Of a DNA stretch of 6,086 nucleotides, positions 6,086-6,086 are shown in pieces. The DNA is from an uncultured Eubacteriales bacterium (GTDB lineage Bacteria; Bacillota; Clostridia; Oscillospirales; CAG-272): NCBI GenBank assembly GCA_934446485.1, contig CAKSEM010000094.1:1-6086 (forward strand), written 5' to 3'. Made by a program: the position numbers and the translations under genes. How positions within the stretch are numbered: position 1 is the stretch's first letter; each line of letters opens with the position of its first letter. The notes under the pieces were generated by a model. The model ran no database searches. It saw only the letters and a list, made by a program, of their open reading frames with translations, and was not told where the DNA came from.

Positions 6086-6086
6086 G

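Noticed and set aside
1..6086. Search for CRISPR repeats, insertion-sequence ends, tRNA genes, att sites or a defence system
   Set aside because: No spaced direct repeats, transposase motifs, cloverleaf-like segments or nuclease/toxin motifs were seen; the genes are metabolic and envelope-related.

Overview
The window looks like a chromosomal piece of a Gram-positive clostridial bacterium, probably a gut member of the Oscillospiraceae/Ruminococcaceae or a close relative. This is inference. It rests on the clostridial flavour of the PurA sequence (FEAQLG and STRRG variants of the usual motifs), strong GGAGGA/AAGGAG ribosome binding sites, use of a TTG start, a single-membrane style of envelope protein (short basic cytoplasmic end, one membrane helix, large outside domain), and a roughly balanced base composition by eye. 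No mobile element, CRISPR array, tRNA or rRNA was seen.

Layout. Positions 1-1200 (+) hold the 3' part of purA (adenylosuccinate synthetase). The window edge removes its first ~26 residues, including the GDEGKGK loop. It ends at a strong intrinsic terminator (1207-1251). A second perfect hairpin (1309-1338) ends the opposing transcription unit, so 1201-1344 is a convergent double-terminator spacer. From there to the right edge everything is on the minus strand and closely packed, consistent with one operon read right to left. In transcription order it contains: the C-terminal tail of a membrane-anchored protein (5891-6085, cut by the window); a GT2 glycosyltransferase fused to a GtrA-like membrane domain (4767-5882); a PAP2-family lipid phosphatase (4189-4740 or -4770); a 506-residue single-pass surface protein with three degenerate ~65-residue repeats (2583-4103); and a membrane-anchored NAGPA-type phosphodiester glycosidase (1345-2565). 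Junctions are 8 bp, 4-bp overlap or 26 bp, 85 bp, and 17 bp or 4-bp overlap.

How the genes may work together. The GT2-GtrA fusion would put a sugar on a polyprenyl phosphate carrier and help move it across the membrane. A PAP2 phosphatase can dephosphorylate polyprenyl pyrophosphate or other lipid phosphates on the outer face. A NAGPA-family enzyme cleaves sugar-phosphate diesters. Two anchored proteins with large outside parts complete the set. The most economical reading is an envelope module that builds or trims a surface glycan or glycosylates a surface polymer. The family assignments are well supported; the joint pathway and its substrate are inference. Nothing here is clearly a new defence or mobile system. 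The least explained item is the 506-residue repeat protein.
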